Part shown: piece by piece, positions 33,444-42,826 of the stretch | How positions within the stretch are numbered: the stretch's first letter is position 1 | Layout: the number at the start of each line of letters is the position of its first letter | Assembly: GCA_002026145.1 (NCBI GenBank) | Contig: MWOQ01000180.1 | Span: 1 to 64,000, forward strand | From: Prochlorococcus sp. HOT208_60m_813L03 | GTDB taxonomy: Bacteria; Cyanobacteriota; Cyanobacteriia; PCC-6307; Cyanobiaceae | Length of the DNA stretch: 64,000 nt | Direction of reading: 5' to 3' | The notes under the pieces: generated by a model | The model's database searches: none | Told to the model about the DNA's origin: nothing | The model's input: only the letters and a program-made list of their open reading frames with translations | Made by a program: the position numbers and the translations under genes

Positions 33444-34863
33444 GATCCTTTAATTCTCCAATCAAATCATTCAGTACCTTTTTTGCATCACCAAAGACCA
33501 TTGAGGTATTTGGCAGATCAAATAAATCATTTTTTATTCCAGAGTAACCTGCACTCATACCACGTTTAATTACAAATACAGTTCTTGCTTCCTGCACATC
33601 AAGAACTGGCATGCCATATAAAGGAGAAGAGCTATCATTTTTAGCTTGAGGATTAACTACATCATTTGCTCCTAAAACTAAAACAACATCCGTTGCTGGA
33701 AAATCAGGATTTACAACATCCATCTCTTTAAGTTGTTCGTAAGGAACATCTGCTTCTGCTAAAAGTACATTCATATGTCCAGGCATCCTCCCTGCTACAG
33801 GATGAATTGCGTAAACAACTTCAATACCGTTTTGCTCTAGTTTTTTTGTGACTTCCCTTAAAGTATGTTGAGCTTGAGCTACAGCTAGACCATAACCAGG
33901 AACAATAATTACCTTGTTGGCTGCCTCTAAAGTCAATGCACATTCTTCAACACTGCAAGAAGTTATATTTGTATATTCTCCTGAACCAGAAGAGGCTGTA
34001 CTTTGTGCCGATAAAGATCCTCCAAAAAGAACTGAGACTAATGATCTATTCATACCCTTGCACATTACTTGAGTAAGTATTAGACCTGCCGCTCCAACCA
34101 TTGCGCCTGCTACTATCAAAAGTTGACTATCTACAACGAAACCTGCTGCTGCTGCTGCAATCCCTGAATAGCTATTTAATAAAGATATAACGACTGGCAT
34201 ATCAGCTCCACCAATTGGCAAAGTAACTCCAATACCTAATAAAGAAGAAACTATAACTAAAAGCCAAATAGAACTTGTATTCCCGTTTATCAAATCAAAA
34301 AAGGCTATCAAGGAAGCAACTGCAAAAACAATATTTACAAAATGTCTAACTTTGCTCTGAGTCCATCCTGGAGTTGACAACCAACCCTGTAACTTTGCCA
34401 TCGCCACAATTGAACCTGTGAAAGTTATGGCACCAACAAATATAGAGACAGATATTGAAACATCGTTAATCAGTGACTTAAAAAAATCAAGATTTTCTAC
34501 ACTATTAGAAATAGGGAAAATAGCTACTCCTAAGGCCACCAAAAGTGATGACATTCCTCCACAACCATTGAACAATGCCACTGTTTCAGGCATGGAGGTC
34601 ATAGGGACTTTTTTTGCAAGAATTGCTCCGAATAAACTACCTATGATTGATCCAATTATTATCCAAATCCAAGACTGAATAGCAATACCAGAAGTGCCTA
34701 AATAATAAGCAAGTAATCCTACTACTGATAGCGACATTGCAAATGCAGCTAATCTATTGGCATCCCTTGCTGACTTTACTTTTGACAACCCTTTTATTCC
34801 CAATGCCAGTAAAAGTACTGCTAGAAGGTCAATAACGAATTTAATGATTACAGGTAGATTCAT
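33424..34863 (-). CDS. pntB: NAD(P) transhydrogenase subunit beta
   Basis: 479 residues. About nine membrane segments in the first 280 residues are followed by the NADP-binding domain III (VIIVPGYGLAVAQAQHTLRE, HPVAGRMPGHMNVLLAEA, VLGANDVVNPQA). It couples proton flow to hydride transfer between NADH and NADP. It is third of the pntA1-pntA2-pntB operon (gap eight bases to pntA2). Confidence 0.97.
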   Translation of the reverse strand: MNLPVIIKFVIDLLAVLLLALGIKGLSKVKSARDANRLAAFAMSLSVVGLLAYYLGTSGIAIQSWIWIIIGSIIGSLFGAILAKKVPMTSMPETVALFNGCGGMSSLLVALGVAIFPISNSVENLDFFKSLINDVSISVSIFVGAITFTGSIVAMAKLQGWLSTPGWTQSKVRHFVNIVFAVASLIAFFDLINGNTSSIWLLVIVSSLLGIGVTLPIGGADMPVVISLLNSYSGIAAAAAGFVVDSQLLIVAGAMVGAAGLILTQVMCKGMNRSLVSVLFGGSLSAQSTASSGSGEYTNITSCSVEECALTLEAANKVIIVPGYGLAVAQAQHTLREVTKKLEQNGIEVVYAIHPVAGRMPGHMNVLLAEADVPYEQLKEMDVVNPDFPATDVVLVLGANDVVNPQAKNDSSSPLYGMPVLDVQEARTVFVIKRGMSAGYSGIKNDLFDLPNTSMVFGDAKKVLNDLIGELKDLGVGEK

Positions 34864-34871
34864 TTTAAAAT

Positions 34872-35165
34872 TTACTTCTTATTTGATGGTTTGCGACTAA
34901 ACATCGCGAGCATTCGATCAGTTACAAAGAAACCGCCTACAACGTTGAAAAGAGCAAATCCAAGAGAAACTGAACCAATGATTAAAAGTGGTACGTTACC
35001 TTCTGCTTTTACAATTAAAGTTAAGGCTGCAAGCATTGTTATTCCCGAAATTGCATTTGCTCCACTCATTAAAGGTGTGTGAAGAGTAGGAGGAACTTTC
35101 CCAATTAACTCGAGGCCTAATAAACTACCAAGTAAAAGAACCCAAAGAAGACTTATAAAAGACAT
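34872..35165 (-). CDS. pntA2: NAD(P) transhydrogenase alpha subunit, membrane part
   Basis: 97 residues with three to four membrane helices (LLWVLLLGSLLGLELIGKVP, HTPLMSGANAISGITML, PLLIIGSVSLGFALFNVVGG). The HTPLMSGANAI segment is the family's signature. In cyanobacteria the alpha subunit is split into a soluble NAD-binding chain and this membrane chain. It lies 12 bases after pntA1 and eight before pntB. Confidence 0.95.
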   Translation of the reverse strand: MSFISLLWVLLLGSLLGLELIGKVPPTLHTPLMSGANAISGITMLAALTLIVKAEGNVPLLIIGSVSLGFALFNVVGGFFVTDRMLAMFSRKPSNKK

Positions 35166-35177
35166 AATTTTAAAACC

Positions 35178-36308
35178 TCAATTTTCAAAAACTTTATTTT
35201 GAAGAACAACTCCTTCATCGCTTAATAAACATCCAGAAATGAGTTCATCCTCTTTATCTAATTTAATTAGACCATCTTTTATAAATGGTGTAATCAAAGA
35301 TGTTAAGTTCTTAGCATAAAGTGAACTTGCATCATAAGGAACTGAAGAGGGTAATTCCCCCGCTCCTATAAGTTTTACCCCATCTTTGATAATAGTTTCA
35401 TTTGATTTTGTTCCTTCGCAGTTCCCTCCCTGAGAAACTGCTAAATCAATAACTACTGCTCCAGACCTCATTTTTTTAATCATGGGTGAGTCTATTAAAA
35501 CAGGAGCCTTTTTACCTAGAACTTGCGCAGTACATATAGCAACATCAGCTTCAGATAAATATTTAGTTAAAGTTGCCTTCTGTTTTGAGAGGAATTCGGG
35601 TGTTACAGCTTTTGCATAACCTCCTGCTTCTCCTGGCTTTTCCTCAACTTCAGGAAGTTCTATAAATCTTGCTCCGAGAGACTCTACTTGTTCTTTAACA
35701 GCAGGTCTAATATCAGATACAAATACTATTGCTCCAAGTCTTTTTGCTGTCGCAACTGCCTGTAATCCTGCAACGCCTCCACCAAGAACCACTACTTTGG
35801 CAGGTTGGACTGTCCCAGCTGCAGTCATAAGCATTGGGAAATATCTATCTAACTCACTTGCGGCCAAAAGAACTGCTTTATATCCAGCAATATTGGCCTG
35901 TGAAGAAAGAACATCAGAAGATTGAGCTCTACTAATCCTCGGAAGCAACTCTAGTGATAAAGCTGAAATCTTATTATTATTTATAATCCTTAGAAGCTCC
36001 TTATTACCATATGGGTTAAGAAGACCGAGAAGAACAGCGCCTTTCTTTAACTTAGTTAAATTATCCTCTGATGGGGTTTGAACACAAAATATTAAGTCCG
36101 CTTCACCCCAAATTTTTTGATCTAAGTTGTTTATTATTGTTCCGCCCGATTCTTCATATGATAAGTCACTAAATCCTGATAATTTCCCTGCTGAACTTTC
36201 AATATAAACATCACATCCAAGGCTTTTTAATTTCTTTACCGCTTCTGGTGTAGCTGAAACTCTCCTTTCACCAGAGCTTGTTTCGGAAGGAATAAGTATC
36301 TTTGTCAA
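35178..36308 (-). CDS. pntA1: NAD(P) transhydrogenase alpha subunit, soluble NAD-binding part
   Basis: 376 residues, homologous to alanine dehydrogenase and transhydrogenase domain I. ILIPSETSSGERRVSATPEA opens the family. RISRAQSSDVLSSQANIAGY is the mobile signature region, and VVVLGGGVAGLQAVATAKRL is the Rossmann dinucleotide fold. SGAVVIDLAVSQGGNCEGT closes it. First of the three-gene operon; the upstream gap to 36436 is AT-rich. Confidence 0.96.
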   Translation of the reverse strand: MTKILIPSETSSGERRVSATPEAVKKLKSLGCDVYIESSAGKLSGFSDLSYEESGGTIINNLDQKIWGEADLIFCVQTPSEDNLTKLKKGAVLLGLLNPYGNKELLRIINNNKISALSLELLPRISRAQSSDVLSSQANIAGYKAVLLAASELDRYFPMLMTAAGTVQPAKVVVLGGGVAGLQAVATAKRLGAIVFVSDIRPAVKEQVESLGARFIELPEVEEKPGEAGGYAKAVTPEFLSKQKATLTKYLSEADVAICTAQVLGKKAPVLIDSPMIKKMRSGAVVIDLAVSQGGNCEGTKSNETIIKDGVKLIGAGELPSSVPYDASSLYAKNLTSLITPFIKDGLIKLDKEDELISGCLLSDEGVVLQNKVFEN

Positions 36309-36435
36309 TTTATTTATTTTTTTAACATACTAAATATAAATTGAAGAAAGTCAAAAGTCTTGGATTTTTGTTAAAAATATATTTTCTTTTCTATAAAAAA
36401 TAGCTATCTAGAATATATAAGTACTAAATAATCCA

Positions 36436-37014
36436 ATGAGTATAAAAGCAATCGAATGTCCTGATGGAGTGTGCCACAGCCATCATGGTGGTCATGCTGT
36501 TCCAAGGCAAGCTATGCAGAAAAATCTAGAAAAACATGGTAAAGATTGGTGTGAGAAATTAGCAGAGAGAATTTATGAAATGTCAGTTGATACTTATTCA
36601 CAGACAGTCATGCCTAGTCTCCACTCGGCAGGTTGGCAAAGAAGACATTTAGATTGGGAATTTAAGCTGGCAGAAAATGATTCTGAACCTGATGAAGCTC
36701 TTGTTGAAGGAATTATTAATGCCACAGAAAGCTTTTTAAGGAGTAGTGAGGTTCATCGATTATTTATTCAAGAATTAGTTCAGGGCACATTCGAGGAAGC
36801 AAATGATAAAAAAATAATTTCTAAAGCAATAAAATCTATCATTGAAGAAGAAATTGTTAGTTCACTCAGAGAAAAGAAAGAAACTCTTTTAAAAAAAATA
36901 TCAGCAAAATTAATATCAGAAGAAAAAGTTAGCGAGGAACTTGCAATAAATTCAGCTAGAGAGGGCTTTGAGGAAGTGGAAAGGCTACTTGCAAACCATA
37001 GTGAGGCCGTTTAA
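36436..37014 (+). CDS. Conserved hypothetical protein, 192 aa
   Basis: An unusual N-terminus has two cysteines and clustered histidines (CPDGVCHSHHGGHAVPRQ) that could bind metal. The rest is predominantly helical, with ERIYEMSVDTYSQTVMPSLH and a charged C-terminal coiled region (LREKKETLLKKISAKLISEE). No domain is recognised; it is probably a picocyanobacterial core protein. It stands alone, divergent from the pnt operon. Confidence 0.65.
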   Translation: MSIKAIECPDGVCHSHHGGHAVPRQAMQKNLEKHGKDWCEKLAERIYEMSVDTYSQTVMPSLHSAGWQRRHLDWEFKLAENDSEPDEALVEGIINATESFLRSSEVHRLFIQELVQGTFEEANDKKIISKAIKSIIEEEIVSSLREKKETLLKKISAKLISEEKVSEELAINSAREGFEEVERLLANHSEAV

Positions 37015-37168
37015 CTCTATTTCTTTATATTTCCTTTATAATTCACCCAAAAAATGGCTCAAATATAAATTAAAGATTAAATTATTGTTTGGAAGTACAA
37101 AGTTGTAACTTATTAGACAATACATACGTTCTCTGGTGTGTTTATCTATATACAACTTAAATCTTTGA

Positions 37169-37393
37169 ATGGACAATTTCATTAGAAAAAGGATCGACAT
37201 AGCGACCTGTTGGGCAACCAATAGAATTTCTGCAATGGACACTTTAGAAAGGTATGAAGACAGTTATGCAATCGCAGAAGAATTTAGAGAGTGGATATTA
37301 CATATTGGAGAAAAGAACGAAAACTTAAAAGATTCTGTTTTAAACTTCCCAAAAGAATTAAAAAAGTTACTAGACCAAAAAGTCAACGATTGA
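37169..37393 (+). CDS. Conserved hypothetical small protein, 74 aa
   Basis: From ATG. A soluble, helical, charged protein (RISAMDTLERYEDSYAIAEE, FREWILHIGEKNENLKDSVL) ending in a lysine-rich tail. No signal peptide or membrane span. Isolated between the 192-aa gene and trxB on the same strand, with an overlapping antisense frame that I treat as a shadow. Function unknown. Confidence 0.55.
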   Translation: MDNFIRKRIDIATCWATNRISAMDTLERYEDSYAIAEEFREWILHIGEKNENLKDSVLNFPKELKKLLDQKVND

Positions 37394-37472
37394 GTAATAA
37401 ATCTATCGAGTGAAATCCGCCCTACATTATTTGGGTTGGTTTATTATTATTAATATTGAAATTAGCAAATAA

Positions 37473-38849
37473 ATGGAAAATAAAGAGAAGATTTCAAACG
37501 TAGAAAATGTTGTAATTATAGGTTCGGGACCTGCAGGTTACACCGCTGCAATATATGCCGCACGAGCAAATCTTCAACCATTACTTGTAACAGGATTTAA
37601 TTCTGGTGGAATTCCTGGTGGGCAATTAATGACTACAACATTTGTTGAAAATTATCCAGGTTTCCCAGATGGAGTACTGGGTCCTGAATTGATGGATCTA
37701 ATGAAGGCTCAAGCAGAAAGATGGGGCACTAATTTATACGAAAGTGATGTAGTCTCAATTAATACCGATTCACATCCCTTTGAATTAAAAACTTTAGAAG
37801 GAACTATAAAATCTAACTCAATTATTATTGCAACTGGAGCAAGTGCAAATAGATTAGGCGTAATTAATGAAGATAAATTCTGGAGTAAAGGAATAAGTGC
37901 TTGTGCAATATGTGATGGAGCTACCCCACAATTTAGAGATGAAGAATTAGCTGTTATTGGAGGGGGAGACTCTGCTTGTGAAGAAGCAGCATATCTCACA
38001 AAGTATGGAAGCAAAGTGCATTTGATTGTTAGATCAGAAAAATTAAGGGCTAGCGCAGCAATGGTAGATAGAGTAAAAGCTAACCCAAAGATAGAAATTC
38101 ATTGGAATACAAAAGTTGATAAAGCGGATGGTACTGAATGGCTTGAGAGAATAGAAACTATTCACTCTCAAGAAGGTAAAGGGGAAATCAATATAAAAGG
38201 TCTTTTTTACGCGATAGGGCACACACCTAATACGAAATTCTTGGGCACCAAAATTGATTTAGATAATAAAGGCTATATTGCTTGCAAATCAGGAAGACCA
38301 GAAACATCTATTGAAGGCATATTCGCTGCAGGTGATGTTGTTGATTCTGAGTGGAGACAAGGAGTTACCGCTGCAGGAACTGGATGCATGGCAGCATTAG
38401 CTACTGAAAGATGGCTAGCCGAGAAAAACTTAGCAAAAACTATAGTCAGAGAAACACCAGAACCAGAAAAAAAGCTTAATTCATCAGATTTTAATGAAGA
38501 AGAAGTTAATGAAGAGACTTTCGATTCAAATTCTGAATGGCAAAAAGGCAGTTATGCATTAAGGAAACTTTATCACGAGAGTAAAAAACCTATCTTGGTA
38601 ATTTTTAGTTCCCCTAGCTGCGGTCCATGTCATGTTTTGAAACCTCAGTTAAAAAGGGTAATTAAAGAACTTGATGGTGCAGTTCTTGGCGTTGAAATAG
38701 ATATTGATAAAGATCAAGATATTGCAAAACAAGCTGGTATTAATGGCACACCAACAGTTCAACTTTTTAAAGAAAAATTATTAAAAAAACAATGGCAAGG
38801 TGTTAAACAAAGAAGTGAGTTTAAAGAAGCGATAAAAAATATTATCTAA
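37473..38849 (+). CDS. trxB: NADPH-thioredoxin reductase fused to thioredoxin (NTRC type)
   Basis: 458 residues made of two domains. Residues 1-330 are thioredoxin reductase: FAD loop VVIIGSGPAGYTAAIYAARA, NADPH loop VIGGGDSACEEA and redox pair C144/C147 in CAICDG. Residues about 355-458 form a thioredoxin domain with C383/C386 in SCGPCHV and the conserved cis-proline region GTPTVQLF. This is the chloroplast-type NTRC arrangement found in cyanobacteria, which uses NADPH to reduce peroxiredoxins and other targets without free thioredoxin. No frameshift between the domains. Confidence 0.95.
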   Translation: MENKEKISNVENVVIIGSGPAGYTAAIYAARANLQPLLVTGFNSGGIPGGQLMTTTFVENYPGFPDGVLGPELMDLMKAQAERWGTNLYESDVVSINTDSHPFELKTLEGTIKSNSIIIATGASANRLGVINEDKFWSKGISACAICDGATPQFRDEELAVIGGGDSACEEAAYLTKYGSKVHLIVRSEKLRASAAMVDRVKANPKIEIHWNTKVDKADGTEWLERIETIHSQEGKGEINIKGLFYAIGHTPNTKFLGTKIDLDNKGYIACKSGRPETSIEGIFAAGDVVDSEWRQGVTAAGTGCMAALATERWLAEKNLAKTIVRETPEPEKKLNSSDFNEEEVNEETFDSNSEWQKGSYALRKLYHESKKPILVIFSSPSCGPCHVLKPQLKRVIKELDGAVLGVEIDIDKDQDIAKQAGINGTPTVQLFKEKLLKKQWQGVKQRSEFKEAIKNII

Positions 38850-38858
38850 AGTAACTTT

Positions 38859-39125
38859 TTATTTATTATTTCTCTTGGGATTATTTTTATTAGTAGTAGG
38901 TCTAGCATTGCCTGCATTCCTCTCTCTATAAGTTATCCTCCCTCTAGAAAGATCATAAGGACTTATCTCAACTAACACTTTGTCTCCAGCTAATAATTTA
39001 ATTCTAAATTTAGTCAATTTACCTGCAGCTCTACATAAACATTGATGTCCTTCAGGTTGTTCTAAGGTAACCAAATAAAATCCATTCCCCTGCTCTTTTT
39101 CTATTACACCTGAAGTTTCAATCAT
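38859..39125 (-). CDS. infA: Translation initiation factor IF-1
   Basis: 88 residues. The OB fold matches IF-1 (MIETSGVIEKEQGNGFYLVT, KLLAGDKVLVEISPYDLSRG, RITYRERNA). It is longer than the usual 72 residues because of a basic, Asn-rich tail (RPTTNKNNPKRNNK). Convergent with trxB (9-base gap). Confidence 0.93.
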   Translation of the reverse strand: MIETSGVIEKEQGNGFYLVTLEQPEGHQCLCRAAGKLTKFRIKLLAGDKVLVEISPYDLSRGRITYRERNAGNARPTTNKNNPKRNNK

Positions 39126-39217
39126 TAATTAATCTTTTACTAAGTACATATTATCAGAAAAAGATTGACCAAAATTGATTTAAAAAAAATTACATACGTA
39201 AAAATATGCAATTCAAT

Positions 39218-39430
39218 TTAAATTGAAAACTTAATTTCATTAATTATTTGAAGTTGTCCATAATAAAAATTTGCTTTCGCAATTTTTTCAGAATCTTCTA
39301 ATTGATCAAAAAAAACAAACCCAAGGCTTTCCCATAATGAAGATCCGCAAACATTATTCAATTCATTTTTTGCTTCTTTTGCAAAATTATCTAGTTTTCG
39401 TTCAAGGTTTTTAGACTTAGAAACAGACAT
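39218..39430 (-). CDS. Conserved hypothetical small protein, 70 aa
   Basis: The ATG at 39428-39430 is chosen over a frame opening at 39457. A charged N-terminal helix (KSKNLERKLDNFAKEAKNEL) is followed by NNVCGSSLWESLGFVFFDQL. No signal peptide or membrane segment. Isolated; function unknown. Confidence 0.5.
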   Translation of the reverse strand: MSVSKSKNLERKLDNFAKEAKNELNNVCGSSLWESLGFVFFDQLEDSEKIAKANFYYGQLQIINEIKFSI

Positions 39431-39486
39431 AGGTAAATAATATTTAGTATAGTACAAATATACTATCTGATTCTAAAATTGCAATA

Positions 39487-40449
39487 TTAAAAAGGTAATC
39501 TCTTTTTTTCTTCAATATTAAGATCTGCTTCCATTTCTCTTAATCTTTTAAGTATTTGTTGATAGTACTCCTTTATATAACTATCTAGTGAGGTCATATC
39601 CTCTTTTTTAACTTCCAATATTTCGTAAGTTTTGCTCATGTCAGCATCTAATGATTCACCGCTACTAGTTACTTCAGCAAAAGCCAATCGCTCAGCAACA
39701 TTAAGAGAATCTTGGAAAAAGGAAACTACTTTTTGAGTGACACTAATAAGGAAGGGGGAAACTCTAAAAATTTTCGCCTTTTTTTCACTAAATTTTTCAC
39801 ATAAAGATATAACTTCATTTGAATCCCATGCTTTGGGACCCACCAATGGCAATGATGTTCTGTGAGTTTTTGGATTATTTACTGCTGATACAACAATTTT
39901 CGCCATATCTTGTGTATTCATGTAAGCAATTTTAGTTGGAGTCCCACTCATCCACACTGCTTGACTATCCAAGATTGGGATTGCGAATTGACCAATAACT
40001 CCTTGCATAAAAGCTGCACATTTGAAGATTGTGTAGTCTAAATCAGATTTTTCAAGAAGTTTTTCAGTGCAAAATTTAATGTCCATTAAAGGAACATTTC
40101 TAAACTTTTCTGTTAAGAGGATAGAAAGGAATATTACCCTTTTTACGTTTAAAGATTCGCAAGCATTGAATAAGTTAAGTTTTCCATCCCAATCAATTTC
40201 ATAAATACTTTTAGGATCATCTGGCCTACTAGTCGCTGCATCAATAACTACTTCAATATCTTGTAATGCATATTCGATATCAGAAGAATTTAATAAATTA
40301 CCTTTTGTTAGCTCACAACCCCATTCTTGTAGAAAGGAAGCTTTTCTTGGATTTCTTACAAAGCATCTTACTTCATGTCCGTCTTCTATAGCTTGCTTTG
40401 CTATTTGTCTACCAAGTGTCCCTGTTGCTCCTACTAAAAGAATCTTCAT
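39487..40449 (-). CDS. ycf39: NmrA-like NAD(P)-binding protein, Ycf39 family
   Basis: 320 residues. The nucleotide loop is ILLVGATGTLGRQIAKQAIE at the N-terminus. It is an atypical short-chain dehydrogenase without the YxxxK pair, as in Ycf39/HCF244, which delivers chlorophyll to newly made D1 and forms a complex with Hlips in cyanobacteria. It shares an intergenic gap with petM on the same strand, an arrangement that I recall as conserved. The presence of many hli genes in the window fits, but a complex is inferred from the family. Confidence 0.85.
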   Translation of the reverse strand: MKILLVGATGTLGRQIAKQAIEDGHEVRCFVRNPRKASFLQEWGCELTKGNLLNSSDIEYALQDIEVVIDAATSRPDDPKSIYEIDWDGKLNLFNACESLNVKRVIFLSILLTEKFRNVPLMDIKFCTEKLLEKSDLDYTIFKCAAFMQGVIGQFAIPILDSQAVWMSGTPTKIAYMNTQDMAKIVVSAVNNPKTHRTSLPLVGPKAWDSNEVISLCEKFSEKKAKIFRVSPFLISVTQKVVSFFQDSLNVAERLAFAEVTSSGESLDADMSKTYEILEVKKEDMTSLDSYIKEYYQQILKRLREMEADLNIEEKKRLPF

Positions 40450-40506
40450 ACTTAAGATTTACTTAACTTTAAGACCATAACTCAAATTGTGATGTATCCG
40501 TGAGAA

Positions 40507-40605
40507 TCAGTCTCCCTGAAACTTTAATAACAAAGCACCACCAACTAATCCTATTGGTATCAGTATCCAAAAAACTGCTGCAATACTAAAAATTTCTTTA
40601 GCCAT
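40507..40605 (-). CDS. petM: Cytochrome b6-f complex subunit VII
   Basis: ATG at 40603-40605 (reverse), TGA at 40507-40509. 32 residues: a short N-terminus, one membrane helix ([20 protein letters not shown]) and KFQGD. Size and sequence match PetM, a single-helix subunit of the thylakoid cytochrome b6-f complex. Located just upstream of ycf39. Confidence 0.9.
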
Positions 40606-40700
40606 AGTAAAATTGAATGATTACTATAATTTACATTCAAAATACATTTATTTGTTAAAAATGTAGATAATTCAAATATCTTGAAAATTTTTTTGAATAA

Positions 40701-41645
40701 ATGAATAATTATTTTAAAAAAAATATAAACATTCCTAATTACTGGAATTGGAATGGTTTTAAAATTTGTTGGAGTGTTACAGGAGAAGAAAATGAGATTC
40801 CAATTATCTTTCTCCATGGATTTGGCGCTAGTCGAAAACATTGGAGAAATAATTTAGAGTATTTTGCGAAAAGGAATTGCGCTTCATACTCTTTAGATCT
40901 AATAGGATTTGGAGATTCAGATCAACCTGGGATTAGACAAATTGGAAAACTAGATAATGAGATTTGGTCTAATCAAGTGAAAGACTTTATTGCACAGGTC
41001 ATAAGACCAAAGAATTCTGGGAAAGTAATTCTTATTGGCAATTCCCTTGGATCTCTAGTTGCTTTAACATGTGCAGTTACATTAGAGGATCAGATTGCAA
41101 AAGTTATTGCATCCCCGCTGCCAGATCAAATTCAAGAAAATAAAAAGTCGAAAACAAAAAAATTATCATTTAAGAAGAAATTTCAAGATAAATTCATAAG
41201 AATATTTTTTATGTTTTTTCCTTTGGAGATTATTTTATTTTTAATAATCAAATTAGGTGTTATAAAACTGGGGCTAAATTCTGCCTATTTCAAAAAAGAT
41301 AATGTTGATCGCGAACTAATAGATTTGGTGACAAAACCAGTTTTAAGGAAAACTTCAGCTAGATCATTACGAGCAATGTGTATTGGGATGTCTTCAAGAG
41401 ATGAAAAATTTCAAGCCTCTTACCTTTTGAGAAAACTCAGCGCCTCAAGAAAAGTTCCCTTTTTATTGATTTGGGGAGAAAAAGATAATTTCATACCTTT
41501 GTTTGTTGGTAAAAAGATTGCAAATTTCCATAGATGGGTAAAATTAAAAATAGTATCCAATTCAGGGCATTGTATCCATGATGAAGATCCTTCAGTATTC
41601 AATAGAATCTCTTATGAATGGATTAGAGATTTAAAAACCTTTTAA
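40701..41645 (+). CDS. Alpha/beta hydrolase fold protein
   Basis: 314 residues. IFLHGFGASRKHWRNNLEYF is the oxyanion region, IGNSLGSLVAL the nucleophile elbow (Ser in G-N-S-L-G), WGEKDNFIP the acidic residue and SGHCIHDEDP the histidine. A hydrophobic stretch in the cap (FFMFFPLEIILFLIIKL) suggests membrane association or a lipid-like substrate. No specific substrate can be given. It ends three bases before ilvN. Confidence 0.8.
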   Translation: MNNYFKKNINIPNYWNWNGFKICWSVTGEENEIPIIFLHGFGASRKHWRNNLEYFAKRNCASYSLDLIGFGDSDQPGIRQIGKLDNEIWSNQVKDFIAQVIRPKNSGKVILIGNSLGSLVALTCAVTLEDQIAKVIASPLPDQIQENKKSKTKKLSFKKKFQDKFIRIFFMFFPLEIILFLIIKLGVIKLGLNSAYFKKDNVDRELIDLVTKPVLRKTSARSLRAMCIGMSSRDEKFQASYLLRKLSASRKVPFLLIWGEKDNFIPLFVGKKIANFHRWVKLKIVSNSGHCIHDEDPSVFNRISYEWIRDLKTF

Positions 41646-41648
41646 AAT

Positions 41649-42173
41649 ATGAAACATACATTATCAGTTCTTGTAGAAGATGAATCTGGAGCCTTGAGTA
41701 GAATCTCAGGTCTCTTTGCTAGAAGGGGCTTCAACATAGACAGCCTTGCAGTAGGGCCTGCAGAATCTAAAGGGATTTCAAGGTTAACAATGGTAGTAGA
41801 GGGTGATGATGAAACTCTTCAGCAAATGACTAAGCAACTTAATAAGTTATTTAATGTTCTGGGAGTTGTAGATTTTACTAATCTCGCAGCTGTTGAGAGG
41901 GAATTGATGTTACTAAAAGTTTCATCTAAAGAAGATACTAGGAGTAATATCCTTGATATTGTCCAGATTTTCCGTGCAAAAGTTGTTGATGTATCAGATA
42001 TGGCCTTAACTCTTGAGGTAGTTGGAGATCCTGGGAAGTTAGTTGCTCTTGAGAAATTACTCGAACCATACGGTATCCTTGAAATAGCGAGGACAGGAAA
42101 GGTAGCTCTTAAACGCTCTTCAGGAGTTAATACAGAAATGTTGAAAATAAACAAATATTCTCTAGAAATTTAA
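41649..42173 (+). CDS. ilvN: Acetolactate synthase small (regulatory) subunit
   Basis: 174 residues. [20 protein letters not shown] opens an ACT domain that binds valine, and [13 protein letters not shown] is the family's signature. The C-terminal domain ([30 protein letters not shown]) activates the large subunit for branched-chain amino-acid synthesis. It follows the hydrolase by three bases and overlaps the convergent cyclophilin by four. Confidence 0.96.
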   Translation: MKHTLSVLVEDESGALSRISGLFARRGFNIDSLAVGPAESKGISRLTMVVEGDDETLQQMTKQLNKLFNVLGVVDFTNLAAVERELMLLKVSSKEDTRSNILDIVQIFRAKVVDVSDMALTLEVVGDPGKLVALEKLLEPYGILEIARTGKVALKRSSGVNTEMLKINKYSLEI

Positions 42174-42826
42174 TTAGATATTTGGACTGCCTTGATATAG
42201 TCTTCTTTATTAATTTTTTCGAGAACTTCTAATCCTTTAATAATCTTTCCAAAAATCGAATACCTTCCATCTAGTTCTGGGATCTTACTAGTTACAAAAA
42301 AGAACTCAGTAGATGAAGACTTATTCTTACCGCTCTTAACCATAGCAATTGATCCACTGTCAAAAGTATTAACTAAATTTTCAGTTTCATTAGGATTTTT
42401 TATTTGATAGTTATATCTTGGTTTTATTTCTTCTTTGAATTTTATTTCTAAAGGTATTGCGTGACTTGTTTTATTTACTTTTTCTTTTCGTTCAATATAA
42501 AATTTATTTTCTGGATTAACACCACCATGAATAAACCTTATTTGGGGAAAATTTATGATTTTATAAAATTTTTGATTTGCGTAAATATTTTTTTCTATGT
42601 TTTCCAGAAAGTTTGATACTGTGACAGGATTATCTTTACCAAATAATTTAACCTCAAAATCACCTTTTGTAGTTTTAAAAATTACTACTTTATTAATCTG
42701 AGGACAACTAAATTTAAGTTTTTGGCAGTAATAATTTGAATCAATCTTATTTTTATAACTACAAGCTTGAACCAAAAATAAAACCTGTATAAAAGATAAT
42801 GTTTTTAAAAAATATTTTTTTTTTAT
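42170..42826 (-). CDS. Cyclophilin-type peptidyl-prolyl isomerase, probable lipoprotein
   Basis: The cyclophilin domain begins at [16 protein letters not shown], with [53 protein letters not shown] and [14 protein letters not shown]. The usual first start (TTG at 42775) lies inside what is clearly a signal peptide. Reading the same frame further upstream gives [21 protein letters not shown], a lysine-rich, hydrophobic stretch and lipobox. It has no ATG/GTG/TTG start and can only begin at an ATA (42824-42826) touching the ycf4 stop. The product is therefore likely a membrane-anchored, extracytoplasmic isomerase with an unusual start codon. Start uncertain. Confidence 0.7.
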   Translation of the reverse strand: MKKKYFLKTLSFIQVLFLVQACSYKNKIDSNYYCQKLKFSCPQINKVVIFKTTKGDFEVKLFGKDNPVTVSNFLENIEKNIYANQKFYKIINFPQIRFIHGGVNPENKFYIERKEKVNKTSHAIPLEIKFKEEIKPRYNYQIKNPNETENLVNTFDSGSIAMVKSGKNKSSSTEFFFVTSKIPELDGRYSIFGKIIKGLEVLEKINKEDYIKAVQISN

